A stretch of 64,000 nt of DNA from an uncultured Porphyromonadaceae bacterium (GTDB lineage Bacteria > Bacteroidota > Bacteroidia > Bacteroidales > Muribaculaceae): positions 18,919 through 82,918 of the forward strand of contig UQKE01000005.1 of NCBI GenBank assembly GCA_900541555.1, in the 5' to 3' direction. Below the pieces are notes generated by a model. The model was not told where the DNA came from and made no database searches. It saw only the letters and a program-made list of their open reading frames with translations. Every line of letters begins with the position of its first letter. Position 1 is the first letter of the stretch. The translations under genes and the position numbers were made by a program. Below are positions 36,476 through 44,748 of this stretch, one piece after another.

Positions 36476-37492
36476 TTAACACTGTGTATTGCTTGTTTCA
36501 TGGCGAAGCTTGTAGTTGTTGCGCTGCAATTCGAAAGTTGAGGGGGAGGCTTTGAGGCAGGCAGTATCAATCAATGGATTGTAAGAAGCTATGACTTCTT
36601 CAATGCTGTTGATGTCGGCTCCTTTGGGCGGAGCGGACACTATGGGCTTGTTGGGGATCGTAACGCCGAAATGCCGTTCGAATCCGGCGAGCGCCATGGC
36701 GGTGGCGCGAGCTTTTCCTTCGGCGGAATATCCGGCGATATGCGGTGTTGCCACAAAAGTTTTGTCGAGCAATTCACGGTTGATATTTGGTTCGTTTTCC
36801 CAACAGTCGATGGCGGCTTTCATTTGCGACCGGTCGAGAAAGCGCGACAGCGCTCCATTGTCGACAACTCCGCCGCGGGCGCTGTTGAGCAGCAATCGGC
36901 ATGTTCCCAATTTGTTTAGGAAATTTTCGTCGGCAAGATGCCATGTCGGATTTTCTCCGGCTTTTGTCAATGGCGTATGGAATGTGATGATTTCTGCTTC
37001 CCGCGCAATGGCTTCGAGCGCAACGAATGTGGCGGATTGCTCCCTTTTTTGCCGAGGAGGGTCGCAGCGAAGCACGTGCATGCCCAATCGTTCTCCCCAA
37101 CGCGCCACGATGCTTCCCACGTTTCCGACGCCCACCACTCCGATTGCGATTCCTTCCGGCGATCGTCCGGAAAGGAATCGGCCGATTGTCGCGAACACGT
37201 ATTGCGCGACTGCCGGCGCGTTGCAGCCCGGCGCATTGCAAATGTCGATGCCTGCCGATTGGCAATAGTCGAGGTCGATATGGTCGGTGCCGATTGTGGC
37301 TGTCGCTATGAATTCCACGTTGCTTCCGTCGAGGAGCGAACGGTTGCAATGGGTTCGGGTGCGCACGAATAGGGCGTTGGCGGTTTTTACGGCATCTGCG
37401 GTAATGGCATCTGCCGGCAGGTAGTCGACTGTCCCGAACGGCTCCAAGAGCCCCCGCATATATGGGATGTTTGCTTCAACGATGATTTTCAT
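36476..37492 (-). CDS. pdxB: Erythronate-4-phosphate dehydrogenase
   Basis: NAD-dependent oxidation in the DXP-independent branch of pyridoxal phosphate synthesis. The 338-residue D-2-hydroxyacid dehydrogenase starts MKIIVEANIPYMRG. It has the NAD motif GVVGVGNVGS near 118-127, the catalytic Arg in NSARGGVVD and the catalytic His in ATPHIAGYS. The start at 37492 overlaps the upstream membrane protein stop in an ATGA arrangement. A much longer frame upstream is a shadow of that gene. The C-terminal PdxB dimerisation domain is present but short. Confidence 0.92.
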   Translation of the reverse strand: MKIIVEANIPYMRGLLEPFGTVDYLPADAITADAVKTANALFVRTRTHCNRSLLDGSNVEFIATATIGTDHIDLDYCQSAGIDICNAPGCNAPAVAQYVFATIGRFLSGRSPEGIAIGVVGVGNVGSIVARWGERLGMHVLRCDPPRQKREQSATFVALEAIAREAEIITFHTPLTKAGENPTWHLADENFLNKLGTCRLLLNSARGGVVDNGALSRFLDRSQMKAAIDCWENEPNINRELLDKTFVATPHIAGYSAEGKARATAMALAGFERHFGVTIPNKPIVSAPPKGADINSIEEVIASYNPLIDTACLKASPSTFELQRNNYKLRHETSNTQC

Positions 37493-38478
37493 ATTTTGGA
37501 AAAATTGGCAATCATGGGAATGGAAGCCGTCGCGATGCCGGCAAGCATGACGAAAAAGAATAGCAAGTATAGCCGTTTTGGTTTGCGTATCGTAAAAAAG
37601 TGGGCTGCTTGGACGGCCATCAGCATGTTGAGCGTGACGAGATATGCTGAAGCGTGGCGCAGGTCGATGGCGATGAATAAAAGCGTGAAAACGGCCATTA
37701 GGTTTAGGAATCCGTTGTAGGCGCGGATTTGCAGCCGGTAGGACATGATTGTGAATGCCACGGATATGCCGAACACCGTGCCTAGCACAATTGTATAGGC
37801 GAGCATGGCTGTTTCTGGCAAGCGGAACGCTTCGGCATAAATGGATGCAGACAGTGCAATTTCCGGTAATTTCAATGCAGTGGAATCGATTATTCCGAAA
37901 GCGATGCCGAGCCAATACGGAAGCGCGATGCCGACAATGGAAGCGAGCAATCCTTTGAAAGAAAAAATTTGCATTTGCATGAACCCGATGATGAAAACGG
38001 GCATGTAGAATATTAAAGGATAGCAGAACAAGGAACCGGAAGAAAGGATGAGCATGATGAGAAACATGCTGTCGCGCCGTTCTTTCCGTTGAAAATTGCT
38101 GAACAAAATGAATGTGCAAGCAGATAGGATTGTGGTGGAAACGGATGCTGCACACAGCGAAGAGGCTGTCGCAGGGTTGACGAGAGAAAAAAAGAGGAAT
38201 ACAGTCACGTGGACCACCGTGTAGTTGCGGATGAATGCAAACGATTTGTTGATGATGTAGAGCAAAACTCCCGACAGGCAGATGCACAAACTGTTGGCGA
38301 GCCACGACGCGAAGGGGGAAAGGGAAATGCTGCCGATAGAATAGGGCAACAAGCCGCCCGCATCGGCAACAGTCTCGCTGCCAAACGAATTGGCATAGGA
38401 AACGATCAATGCGACAATGGCAAATGCAAACAAGCCATAGCGGCTGTTGACGAATTTATTGAGTGCGGTTTCCGTCAT
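37489..38478 (-). CDS. Multi-pass membrane protein of unknown function
   Basis: 329 residues with about 9-10 hydrophobic helices separated by very short loops; no catalytic motif is seen. It resembles uncharacterised Bacteroidetes inner-membrane proteins found beside pdxB-type genes. The overlap of 4 bases with pdxB suggests translational coupling. The N-terminal MTETALNKFVNSRYG is cytosolic by the positive-inside rule. No function is offered. Confidence 0.75.
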   Translation of the reverse strand: MTETALNKFVNSRYGLFAFAIVALIVSYANSFGSETVADAGGLLPYSIGSISLSPFASWLANSLCICLSGVLLYIINKSFAFIRNYTVVHVTVFLFFSLVNPATASSLCAASVSTTILSACTFILFSNFQRKERRDSMFLIMLILSSGSLFCYPLIFYMPVFIIGFMQMQIFSFKGLLASIVGIALPYWLGIAFGIIDSTALKLPEIALSASIYAEAFRLPETAMLAYTIVLGTVFGISVAFTIMSYRLQIRAYNGFLNLMAVFTLLFIAIDLRHASAYLVTLNMLMAVQAAHFFTIRKPKRLYLLFFFVMLAGIATASIPMIANFSKI

Positions 38479-38497
38479 CGATTCCGTCGTGAGGGAT

Positions 38498-39211
38498 TCA
38501 TTCTTTGAATTTCAGGTTGTATATTTTGAGGATGTTCGACACGTCGAAATAAAAGCCTTCCGGAATTTTTTTGTCTTTCGGGCGGTCGACTACGATATAG
38601 TCAATGTCGCCCTCATAGGCTTTGTGGTCGGTGGCGACAAGCCCCATGAAGTTGATAATGTTGTATTCGTGGGCCGGATTGATGACGACCCACGGTTTGT
38701 CTTGCTGTCCGGTCCCTGTCGACAAAATGGCTTGCAGTATGTGGTTCAAGCGGAATTGCCAAATGGAGGCGCGGGCGAATTTTTTCTTCTCTTTCAAAGC
38801 ATAGATGAAAAATTGCATTTGGTTGAGGTCGAACGGGTCGTCGGCAAGCGACAGTTCTGCATATTTGATGATGGTGTCGCACTCGGCTTGTGTGTGTTTC
38901 TTTTTGTAGTAAAGCGGTTGGATTTTTTTTGAAAATTCCGATTGCCGGTAGGGATTGTAATCCTCTTGGAATATATATCCCAAATAGAGATGGCGGTATT
39001 CTTGCATGGACATGTTTGTGTCGTTGCTCAAAAATTTGCGCCAAAGACGTTTATAATAGTAATTGGAACGAGGATCTTGCGTGTTGATTCGGATGGAATC
39101 CATGTTTGGGACAGTGGGTTTGAATTTGTCTTTGTCGGCAGCATCGAGCGAAGCGCCTGCAAAGAGCGAAATGCCGATGAGCAATGACATTATGGCAAGT
39201 AGTTTTTTCAT
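38498..39211 (-). CDS. Secreted DUF4919 protein
   Basis: About 237 residues with a signal peptide (MKKLLAIMSLLIGISLFAGASLDA). The mature part is rich in Tyr and Lys, with IFQEDYNPYRQSEFSKKIQ and HEYNIINFMGLVATDHKAYEGDIDYIVVD, typical of DUF4919, a Bacteroidetes family without known function. A Met 4 codons upstream (39223) is possible; I prefer 39211 because it gives a normal signal peptide. It lies between the DUF456 and membrane protein genes on one strand. Confidence 0.78.
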   Translation of the reverse strand: MKKLLAIMSLLIGISLFAGASLDAADKDKFKPTVPNMDSIRINTQDPRSNYYYKRLWRKFLSNDTNMSMQEYRHLYLGYIFQEDYNPYRQSEFSKKIQPLYYKKKHTQAECDTIIKYAELSLADDPFDLNQMQFFIYALKEKKKFARASIWQFRLNHILQAILSTGTGQQDKPWVVINPAHEYNIINFMGLVATDHKAYEGDIDYIVVDRPKDKKIPEGFYFDVSNILKIYNLKFKE

Positions 39212-39226
39212 AAGCCGAAACAAAAT

Positions 39227-39718
39227 TTAGATACTGTATTTTGAAAGTGCCACTAAAATCGCGATTCCTGTCAGCGAAACGCTGATAACTGTGGGGAATC
39301 CCTTTGCGCATAAATATTGCAAAAATTGCGAGGAGGGGAAATTAAGCCCTGCTCCTTTCGGAGTTCGGGAGAAATACACGCCGCCGGCGATCGTGCCGGC
39401 AACGGCGCCGATGACCATGGGCGCATACCCGAACGACAAGCCAGCCAGCATTCCTGCCAGCGAAGTGATGCCGATGGGGAAAAGCCCTTGCGTGGCTTTT
39501 ACGAGCGCGGGCGGGAGGAGCGCACTGACAGTCACCACGATTACGACCATGATGCCCCAATAGGAGAGCGTGACAGTCGGGAAATTCAACATGCCGCTCC
39601 ATTGCAACATCCATATTCCGGCGTAAGAAGCGATGACCGACGGCACGTGCGGGCGAATGCAGAGATATAATCCCAACAAAAGCAATAAAATGCCGAGCGA
39701 AGCCAAAAGTATTTCCAT
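39227..39718 (-). CDS. DUF456 membrane protein
   Basis: 163 residues with four to five hydrophobic segments, and a Gly/Ala-rich stretch (SLAGMLAGLSFGYAPMVIGAVAG) in the middle of the protein typical of DUF456. Members are small integral membrane proteins of unknown role. It is the first gene of the run leading to pdxB. TACCTTCG upstream (39745-39738 on this strand) is a possible degenerate -7 box. Confidence 0.8.
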   Translation of the reverse strand: MEILLASLGILLLLLGLYLCIRPHVPSVIASYAGIWMLQWSGMLNFPTVTLSYWGIMVVIVVTVSALLPPALVKATQGLFPIGITSLAGMLAGLSFGYAPMVIGAVAGTIAGGVYFSRTPKGAGLNFPSSQFLQYLCAKGFPTVISVSLTGIAILVALSKYSI

Positions 39719-39835
39719 GCGATGTCCCTCTTTTCCGCGAAGGTAAGAATTTTGCCCGAAACGATTTGGCGTTTTAACGTTTGCCGCTTAATGTTTAACG
39801 TTTTATTCGGAAAAAAGGGAATGCCTTGCTTGCGC

Positions 39836-40735
39836 CTATCGCTTGGAAAAAGACAGTTTTACGGAATCGGCATCTACCGCCAGTGAAGCGTATGCGCCTT
39901 CGACAATCGGAAGATTGCGGTCGACATGCCCGACGGGGAAATCATAGACGACGGGGATGTCGTAGCTTTTCATCATTTTTTCGATCATGTCGTACATCTC
40001 CGTGTGGTCGTCGCTGGGATGGTATTCCGTGAATTGCCCCACAATCAAAGCTTTCAAGCTGGCGAGCGTTCCGTTGAGTTTCAGCGTATAAAGCATGCGT
40101 TCCACTTTGTAGATTTCTTCTCCGACATCTTCGATGAAAAGGATGCGATCGCCTTTCAGCAAATCGTAAGGCGTGGATACAAGCCCGTTAAGCACGGCAA
40201 GATTCCCTCCGAAAATGCGTCCTTCCGCTTTGCCGGTGTGGTTCAGCGGATTGGGTTTGGTTTCGTATGCGGGCAATTCTCCGGCAAGGATGCGTCGGAG
40301 CGCTTGGCTGCATTCGTCGTCGGGGTGTTCTGTCAGGTGTTTGCACATTGGCGCGTGGATGCTCGCCACGCCATTGGCTGCTGCTGCGGCATGGAGCGCG
40401 GAGATGTCGCTAAATCCGATTATCCATTTGGGGTCTGTTTTCCAAAACTCCGGCGAAAGGGATGAAAGCAGGTGCACGACGCCATATCCGCCACGGCTGC
40501 AAAGCACAGCGCGCACTTTCGGATTTTCGGCGGCTTCGCGGAGATCAGACAGGCGTTGGTCGATGGTCCCGCTATATGAGCCGCATGAGCCTTTGCAATG
40601 GCGTCCCACTATCGGGTCAAATCCCCACCGGGCAAGCGTGGCGCAAGCGCTGTCGACTAATTTTGTGTCTATTTTGCTTGCCGGCGATACGATTGCGATG
40701 GCGTCTCCGGGCTGTAATGGTTTGGGATAAATCAT
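39836..40735 (-). CDS. LD-carboxypeptidase (S66 family)
   Basis: Cleaves the terminal D-alanine from muropeptide tetrapeptides in cell-wall recycling. The 299-residue protein has the S66 nucleophile region AVLCSRGGYGVVHLL, the middle IFGGNLAVLNGL, and the C-terminal PIVEGAYASLAVD. The order suits the Ser-Glu-His triad. There is no signal peptide, so it is cytosolic like LdcA. It is 25 bases downstream of the radical SAM gene on the same strand. The 117 bases beyond it hold only two TTTAACGTTT direct repeats. Confidence 0.88.
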   Translation of the reverse strand: MIYPKPLQPGDAIAIVSPASKIDTKLVDSACATLARWGFDPIVGRHCKGSCGSYSGTIDQRLSDLREAAENPKVRAVLCSRGGYGVVHLLSSLSPEFWKTDPKWIIGFSDISALHAAAAANGVASIHAPMCKHLTEHPDDECSQALRRILAGELPAYETKPNPLNHTGKAEGRIFGGNLAVLNGLVSTPYDLLKGDRILFIEDVGEEIYKVERMLYTLKLNGTLASLKALIVGQFTEYHPSDDHTEMYDMIEKMMKSYDIPVVYDFPVGHVDRNLPIVEGAYASLAVDADSVKLSFSKR

Positions 40736-40760
40736 GATGTCGATGTTGGATTGTATGAAG

Positions 40761-41537
40761 TTAATTTACTTGCACTTTTATGCCGCATGCGCGGATTCGG
40801 TTGGCGATGTGCTCCAATTCGTCGCGTTCCACTTTTTTGAGATTGCATTCGGGCGTGGGGCGATCGAGAGAATAAAGCATCACTTCGGCAGGGCGAATTT
40901 GCTTGTATGCCTCGATGAGCGCGGTTGTTTCTTCATCGGTCGTGTTGTCGACGATTTTTCCTTCGTGCGTTCCGCGGAGCATCATGGTTTGAATGATGCA
41001 TTGCCCACGGAAATGTTTTAGTTGTTCGATGATTTCGGCGGCATTGAAACGAGAATCGGAGGGCCGGTTGATGAGACGGATGGTCGGGTCGATGGCCGAA
41101 TCGAGTTTGAGTATGTTGTTGTCGACTTTTTTCAATGCTTCGGCCACCTCCGGTCGATGAATCATGGTGGAATTGGACAGCACGCTGATTTTCACGTTCG
41201 GGTAGTATTTGTCGCGAAGTGCGCGCACGTCGTCGATAACGCCGCCAAAGTCGGGGTGGAGTGTCGGCTCGCCGTTTCCGGAAAACGTGATTACGTCGAG
41301 CGGCTTGTCCGTTTCGTGCATGGATTTCAGCTTGCTCTCCAATTGTTCGCGTACTTCTTGGCGGGTGCTTATGCCTGCTTTTCCCGCTCCCTGCGCGTTG
41401 TAGCCTGCTTCGCAATACAAACAGTCGAACGAGCAGATTTTCCCATCGTTGGGCATCAGGTTGATGCCGAGCGACACGCCTAACCGGCGACTGTGTATCG
41501 GTCCGAAGATTGTATCGTGGAATAAGATTGTAACCAT
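40761..41537 (-). CDS. Radical SAM protein (COG0731-like)
   Basis: 258 residues. The start MVTILFHDTIFGPIHSRRLG and GINLMPNDGKICSFDCLYC are typical of COG0731 radical SAM proteins, with the SAM-cluster cysteines Cys35, Cys39 and Cys42. The GNGEPTLHPDF segment is the SAM-binding GE motif. COG0731 contains the archaeal wyosine enzymes, but bacterial members have no assigned reaction. The start at 41537 follows the GT4 stop by one base; a longer frame upstream is a shadow of the GT4 gene. Confidence 0.88.
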   Translation of the reverse strand: MVTILFHDTIFGPIHSRRLGVSLGINLMPNDGKICSFDCLYCEAGYNAQGAGKAGISTRQEVREQLESKLKSMHETDKPLDVITFSGNGEPTLHPDFGGVIDDVRALRDKYYPNVKISVLSNSTMIHRPEVAEALKKVDNNILKLDSAIDPTIRLINRPSDSRFNAAEIIEQLKHFRGQCIIQTMMLRGTHEGKIVDNTTDEETTALIEAYKQIRPAEVMLYSLDRPTPECNLKKVERDELEHIANRIRACGIKVQVN

Positions 41538-41538
41538 G

Positions 41539-42759
41539 TCATAAAGAATTAAATAGGTTGATGTATTGTTTGGCGATTGCCTTTTCGGAGAATCGCGCGG
41601 CAGCTTCGTCGTGGATTGCTTGTCGGTCGGCTTTTTGCTCAGCCGCCCAAATGATGCCGTTGGCAAGGTCGGAAGCGTCGGGATAGGCAGCCAAATATCC
41701 GTTTTTCTGATGGTCGATGATGTCGCGTTGTCCGCCATGGTCGAAAGCCACGGCAAGGCATCCGGCGGCTTGGCCTTCGATGAGCGTTGTCGGCAGTGTT
41801 TCAAAATGGGACGACGACAAGACGATGTCGGCATTTTGCAGCAATTCGGGGATGCGATTGGGCGCAACCGCGCCTATCCAACGGTGATTTAACCGGATAG
41901 ATTGGAGCAACGCCTCGTCGCGGATGAAACCGAAAAGCAGCAGCTCCAGCCGGTTTGCCATGTCGGGATGATTGTCGGCGATGAGGTTGACGGCATCGAC
42001 CATGATGCCGAAGCCTTTGATTGGGTCGTCTAATCGGGCCGCACCCATTGCAATGACTGTTTTTTCGCTTGGCGCGCCGGCTGCTCTTCTCCAATCGAAA
42101 TGTTCTATCGGGAGGGCGTTGTGGATTACAGCCAATGGTTTTTCCCTAAGCAACGAGCTTTCTTTGCAACGCTCGGCAAGCCAATTGCTGACGGCTACGA
42201 ACTGAATGGGAACGCGATCGTAGAGATGTTTTTTGGCATTCCATGTTTGTCGCGACAAGTCGTGGCGGAAAGGGAAACGGACGAAAGGGCATTGTCCGCA
42301 CCGGTTTGTGTAGCGGCGGCAATCGTAGGCATGGTGGCATATTCCGGTGGCACACCACATGTCGTGCATCGTCCATACGATTTTTTTCCCTGCTTCATGC
42401 AAACGGGCAATGTCGGCAAGGGAGAGAAAGCCTTGGTTTATCCAATTTATGCAAACGATATCGGCTTGGCGAATCCATTCATGAGAAAGCGCATAGCTTC
42501 CGAAACGAGCGGTAGACACCTTGAAGAGATTTTTGCGTGAAAATCCGTTTTCCGCAAAAATGTCGAGCCGTTCCAAAAGGAAAGCGCTGCGGCGCTTCGA
42601 CGGCGAACTTGCCGAAGCGACGCGATTGTTGTCGGTCGTTTTGTCTGCGACAATCATTCGGGCGTCGATTCCGCTTTCGCAAAGCCCGTTCAGCAAGCGG
42701 TGGCTGACGATGGCGGCTCCGCCTTTTGCGTCGGAAGTGTTGAGAATTGCGATTTTCAT
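41539..42759 (-). CDS. Family 4 glycosyltransferase
   Basis: A GT-B fold retaining glycosyltransferase of 406 residues. It opens with KIAILNTSDAKGGAAIVSHRLL and has the nucleotide-binding C-terminal half with VIAMGAARLDDPIKGF near 245 and SSHFETLPTTLIEGQAAG near 330, the E-x7-E region. A Cys/His-rich segment (CATGICHHAYDCRRYTNRCG) lies near 135-155, a feature found in a subset of GT4 enzymes. It overlaps the flippase gene by 4 bases, so the pair probably serve one surface glycan. Confidence 0.9.
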   Translation of the reverse strand: MKIAILNTSDAKGGAAIVSHRLLNGLCESGIDARMIVADKTTDNNRVASASSPSKRRSAFLLERLDIFAENGFSRKNLFKVSTARFGSYALSHEWIRQADIVCINWINQGFLSLADIARLHEAGKKIVWTMHDMWCATGICHHAYDCRRYTNRCGQCPFVRFPFRHDLSRQTWNAKKHLYDRVPIQFVAVSNWLAERCKESSLLREKPLAVIHNALPIEHFDWRRAAGAPSEKTVIAMGAARLDDPIKGFGIMVDAVNLIADNHPDMANRLELLLFGFIRDEALLQSIRLNHRWIGAVAPNRIPELLQNADIVLSSSHFETLPTTLIEGQAAGCLAVAFDHGGQRDIIDHQKNGYLAAYPDASDLANGIIWAAEQKADRQAIHDEAAARFSEKAIAKQYINLFNSL

Positions 42760-44192
42760 GAGCGGCGTTTAAGTATGGCAAGCACGTTGAATTGTTCTTT
42801 TTTGACGATAAGCAACAGGAAGATTGCAAGAAGCGCGGTGTTGAAGCAAAGATGCAATATCGTGTTGCCGATGGGCGCATATTCTGCAATTGCAAACAAG
42901 ATGGCCGCAACAAGGATGTATATGCCTATCGACTTTAAATCGTAGTCGATGGGGTTCTTTTTTTGCCCGACGAAAAATGAAAGCGCCATGGCAACTCCAT
43001 AGCCGGCCACGCCTGCCCATGCACACGCCATGTAGCCGAATTTCGGCACAAACAAAATGTTGATGGCTATCAGCACGGCGCATCCGGCGAAAGAAAACAA
43101 TGCGCCCCATAGGGTTTTGTCGATGAGCTTGTACCAAAATGAAAGATTGAAGTAGATGCCCATCAAAATTTCAGCTGCCATGACGATAGGCACGACGCGC
43201 AAACCTTCCCAGTAGTCGGGATTCGGGGCGATGATATGTTTCAGGATGTCGATATAAAACACGACGCAGAGGAACGCGAGCAGCGTGAAAATGATGAAAT
43301 ATTTCATGGCTTTCGCGTAAAATTCCTTGCTGTCTTTGTCGCGGCTTTTGCTGAACACGAGCGGTTCGTATGCATATCGGAAAGCTTGTGTCAGCAAAGC
43401 CATGATCATGGCTATTTTGCTCGCGGCGCCGTAGATGCCGAGTTGGGTTTTTGCATCGGCTCCGGGGTAAACGTGGCTGAATATGATTTTGTCGGCCACT
43501 TGGTTGAGGATTCCGGCAATGCCGAGAATCAATATCGGATACGAATATTTCAGCATGCGTTTTGCCAATGGCATGTCGAATCCGCTTTTTAATTTGACGA
43601 GCGGAAGCATCAGCAGCATGATGAACGAGGTGCAAACGAGATTGAAGAAAAAGGCATATCCGACGTCTGCCCCGTCCATGAACACATAGTAAGTGATGTT
43701 CAAGGCAATGTTGAGCACGATAAAGAGCAGTTTGAGCGCGACAAAGCGGAAGGGTTGCCGTTTGTAGCGCAGATAGGCGAATGGGATGCTTTGAAACGCA
43801 TCCATGGCGACTACGGCCATCATCATGCCAATGTATTCAGGGTGATTGGCATAGCCCATTGCCAAAGAAATCGGCTTCAGAAATGCCAATCCGGCTACGA
43901 CAAACAGCACCGACGTGCTCCCCACCATGAATAGCGAAGTGGAATAGACGCGCTTTGGGTTTTCGGTTTCTTTGTTGACGTAACGAAAAAATGTCGTTTC
44001 CATGCCGTAGGTGAGAATCACCATCAACAAGGCTGTCCAAGCGTATACTTCGGTGACAATGCCATATCCGCCGGAGCGTGCCGACATGGCCGACACGTAG
44101 ATGGGAACCAGCAAATAGTTGAGAAACCGTCCGACAATTGAACTGACGCCGTAAATAGCAGTATCTTTAACCAACGACTTTAAACCTGCCAT
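42756..44192 (-). CDS. Oligosaccharide flippase (Wzx-like, MOP superfamily)
   Basis: 478 residues with 12-14 membrane segments, starting MAGLKSLVKDTAIYGVSSIVGRFLNYLLVP, the usual Wzx opening. It would move lipid-linked repeat units to the periplasmic face. It heads an apparent operon with GT4, a radical SAM gene and LD-carboxypeptidase. An exact -7 box lies 70 bases upstream, so the leader is about 60 bases and includes a hairpin. It is not closely similar by eye to the flippase at 27926-29374. Confidence 0.9.
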   Translation of the reverse strand: MAGLKSLVKDTAIYGVSSIVGRFLNYLLVPIYVSAMSARSGGYGIVTEVYAWTALLMVILTYGMETTFFRYVNKETENPKRVYSTSLFMVGSTSVLFVVAGLAFLKPISLAMGYANHPEYIGMMMAVVAMDAFQSIPFAYLRYKRQPFRFVALKLLFIVLNIALNITYYVFMDGADVGYAFFFNLVCTSFIMLLMLPLVKLKSGFDMPLAKRMLKYSYPILILGIAGILNQVADKIIFSHVYPGADAKTQLGIYGAASKIAMIMALLTQAFRYAYEPLVFSKSRDKDSKEFYAKAMKYFIIFTLLAFLCVVFYIDILKHIIAPNPDYWEGLRVVPIVMAAEILMGIYFNLSFWYKLIDKTLWGALFSFAGCAVLIAINILFVPKFGYMACAWAGVAGYGVAMALSFFVGQKKNPIDYDLKSIGIYILVAAILFAIAEYAPIGNTILHLCFNTALLAIFLLLIVKKEQFNVLAILKRRS

Positions 44193-44224
44193 GCCTTTTA
44201 ATGTCTTATCTTATATAAGCTATA

Positions 44225-44248
44225 GCATTAGATATGCGAATCTAATGC
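44225..44248 (-). promoter_or_regulatory. Hairpin in the leader of the flippase operon
   Basis: GCATTAGA (44225-44232) and TCTAATGC (44241-44248) are perfect complements around an 8-base loop. The hairpin lies between the -7 box and the flippase start. No T run follows, so it is not a clear terminator. It could affect mRNA stability or translation. Confidence 0.5.
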
Positions 44249-44261
44249 AGCTTAGGTTATA

Positions 44262-44293
44262 CAAAGGTAATTTTTTCAATTCGATAATCCAAC
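44262..44293 (-). promoter_or_regulatory. Promoter of the flippase operon
   Basis: TACCTTTG at 44269-44262 on the minus strand with GTTG at 44293-44290, 20 bases upstream. Confidence 0.65.
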
Positions 44294-44319
44294 ATTTTCT
44301 ATACGATAGACGATTGCTT

Positions 44320-44679
44320 ATGAAAAAAATAGTTTTGATATTGATTGCATGCCTTTTTGTTTTGCCGGCGAGTGGCGACGATTTCGAGTATTACATGCGT
44401 CAGGCAGAGGGTTATCAGCGTGAAGCCGAATACTATAATCGGCAAGCGGAAGGATACGACAAGGAAGCCGATTACTATGCGCGTCAGGCGCAAAGCCATT
44501 TGAAAGAAGCGGCCTATTATCTTCGCAGGGGAGATTCCGACAGGGCAAAAACGTATCAAAGTCGTGCCGAGGATGCCCGCGACCGCGAAGAATCATATCG
44601 CGACCGTGCAAAAGATGCCCGCGACCGTGCGCGTTCCTATCTTCGCAAGGCGGCAGATGCGATGGAAAAAGCGCAATGA
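44320..44679 (+). CDS. Small secreted protein of Tyr/Arg/Ala-rich repeats
   Basis: 119 residues. A signal peptide (MKKIVLILIACLFVLPASG) is followed by units such as YYMRQAEGYQREAE, YYNRQAEGYDKEAD and YYARQAQSHLKEAA, then SYRDRAKDARDRARSYLRKAAD. The spacing gives a continuous charged helix, probably a coiled coil in the periplasm. I do not recognise the family. The ATG at 44320 is chosen because it gives a proper signal peptide; an upstream start at 44191 would lie in the flippase gene. Confidence 0.7.
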   Translation: MKKIVLILIACLFVLPASGDDFEYYMRQAEGYQREAEYYNRQAEGYDKEADYYARQAQSHLKEAAYYLRRGDSDRAKTYQSRAEDARDREESYRDRAKDARDRARSYLRKAADAMEKAQ

Positions 44680-44748
44680 TTCGGCATAATTTCGCTCGAT
44701 GGCGGCGTGTCTCAGGCAAATGTCGTGTTTTTTAGCTACTTTTGCGGC

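Noticed and set aside
37493..38305. A possible fusion extending pdxB upstream to 609 codons
   Set aside because: The added segment is a frame-shifted reading of the membrane protein gene. The ATG at 37492 with ATGA overlap gives a normal PdxB.
44225..44248. An invertible promoter as in Bacteroides capsule loci
   Set aside because: The inverted repeat is 8 bases with an 8-base loop, far too short and close for a recombinase site, and the promoter is not between the arms.
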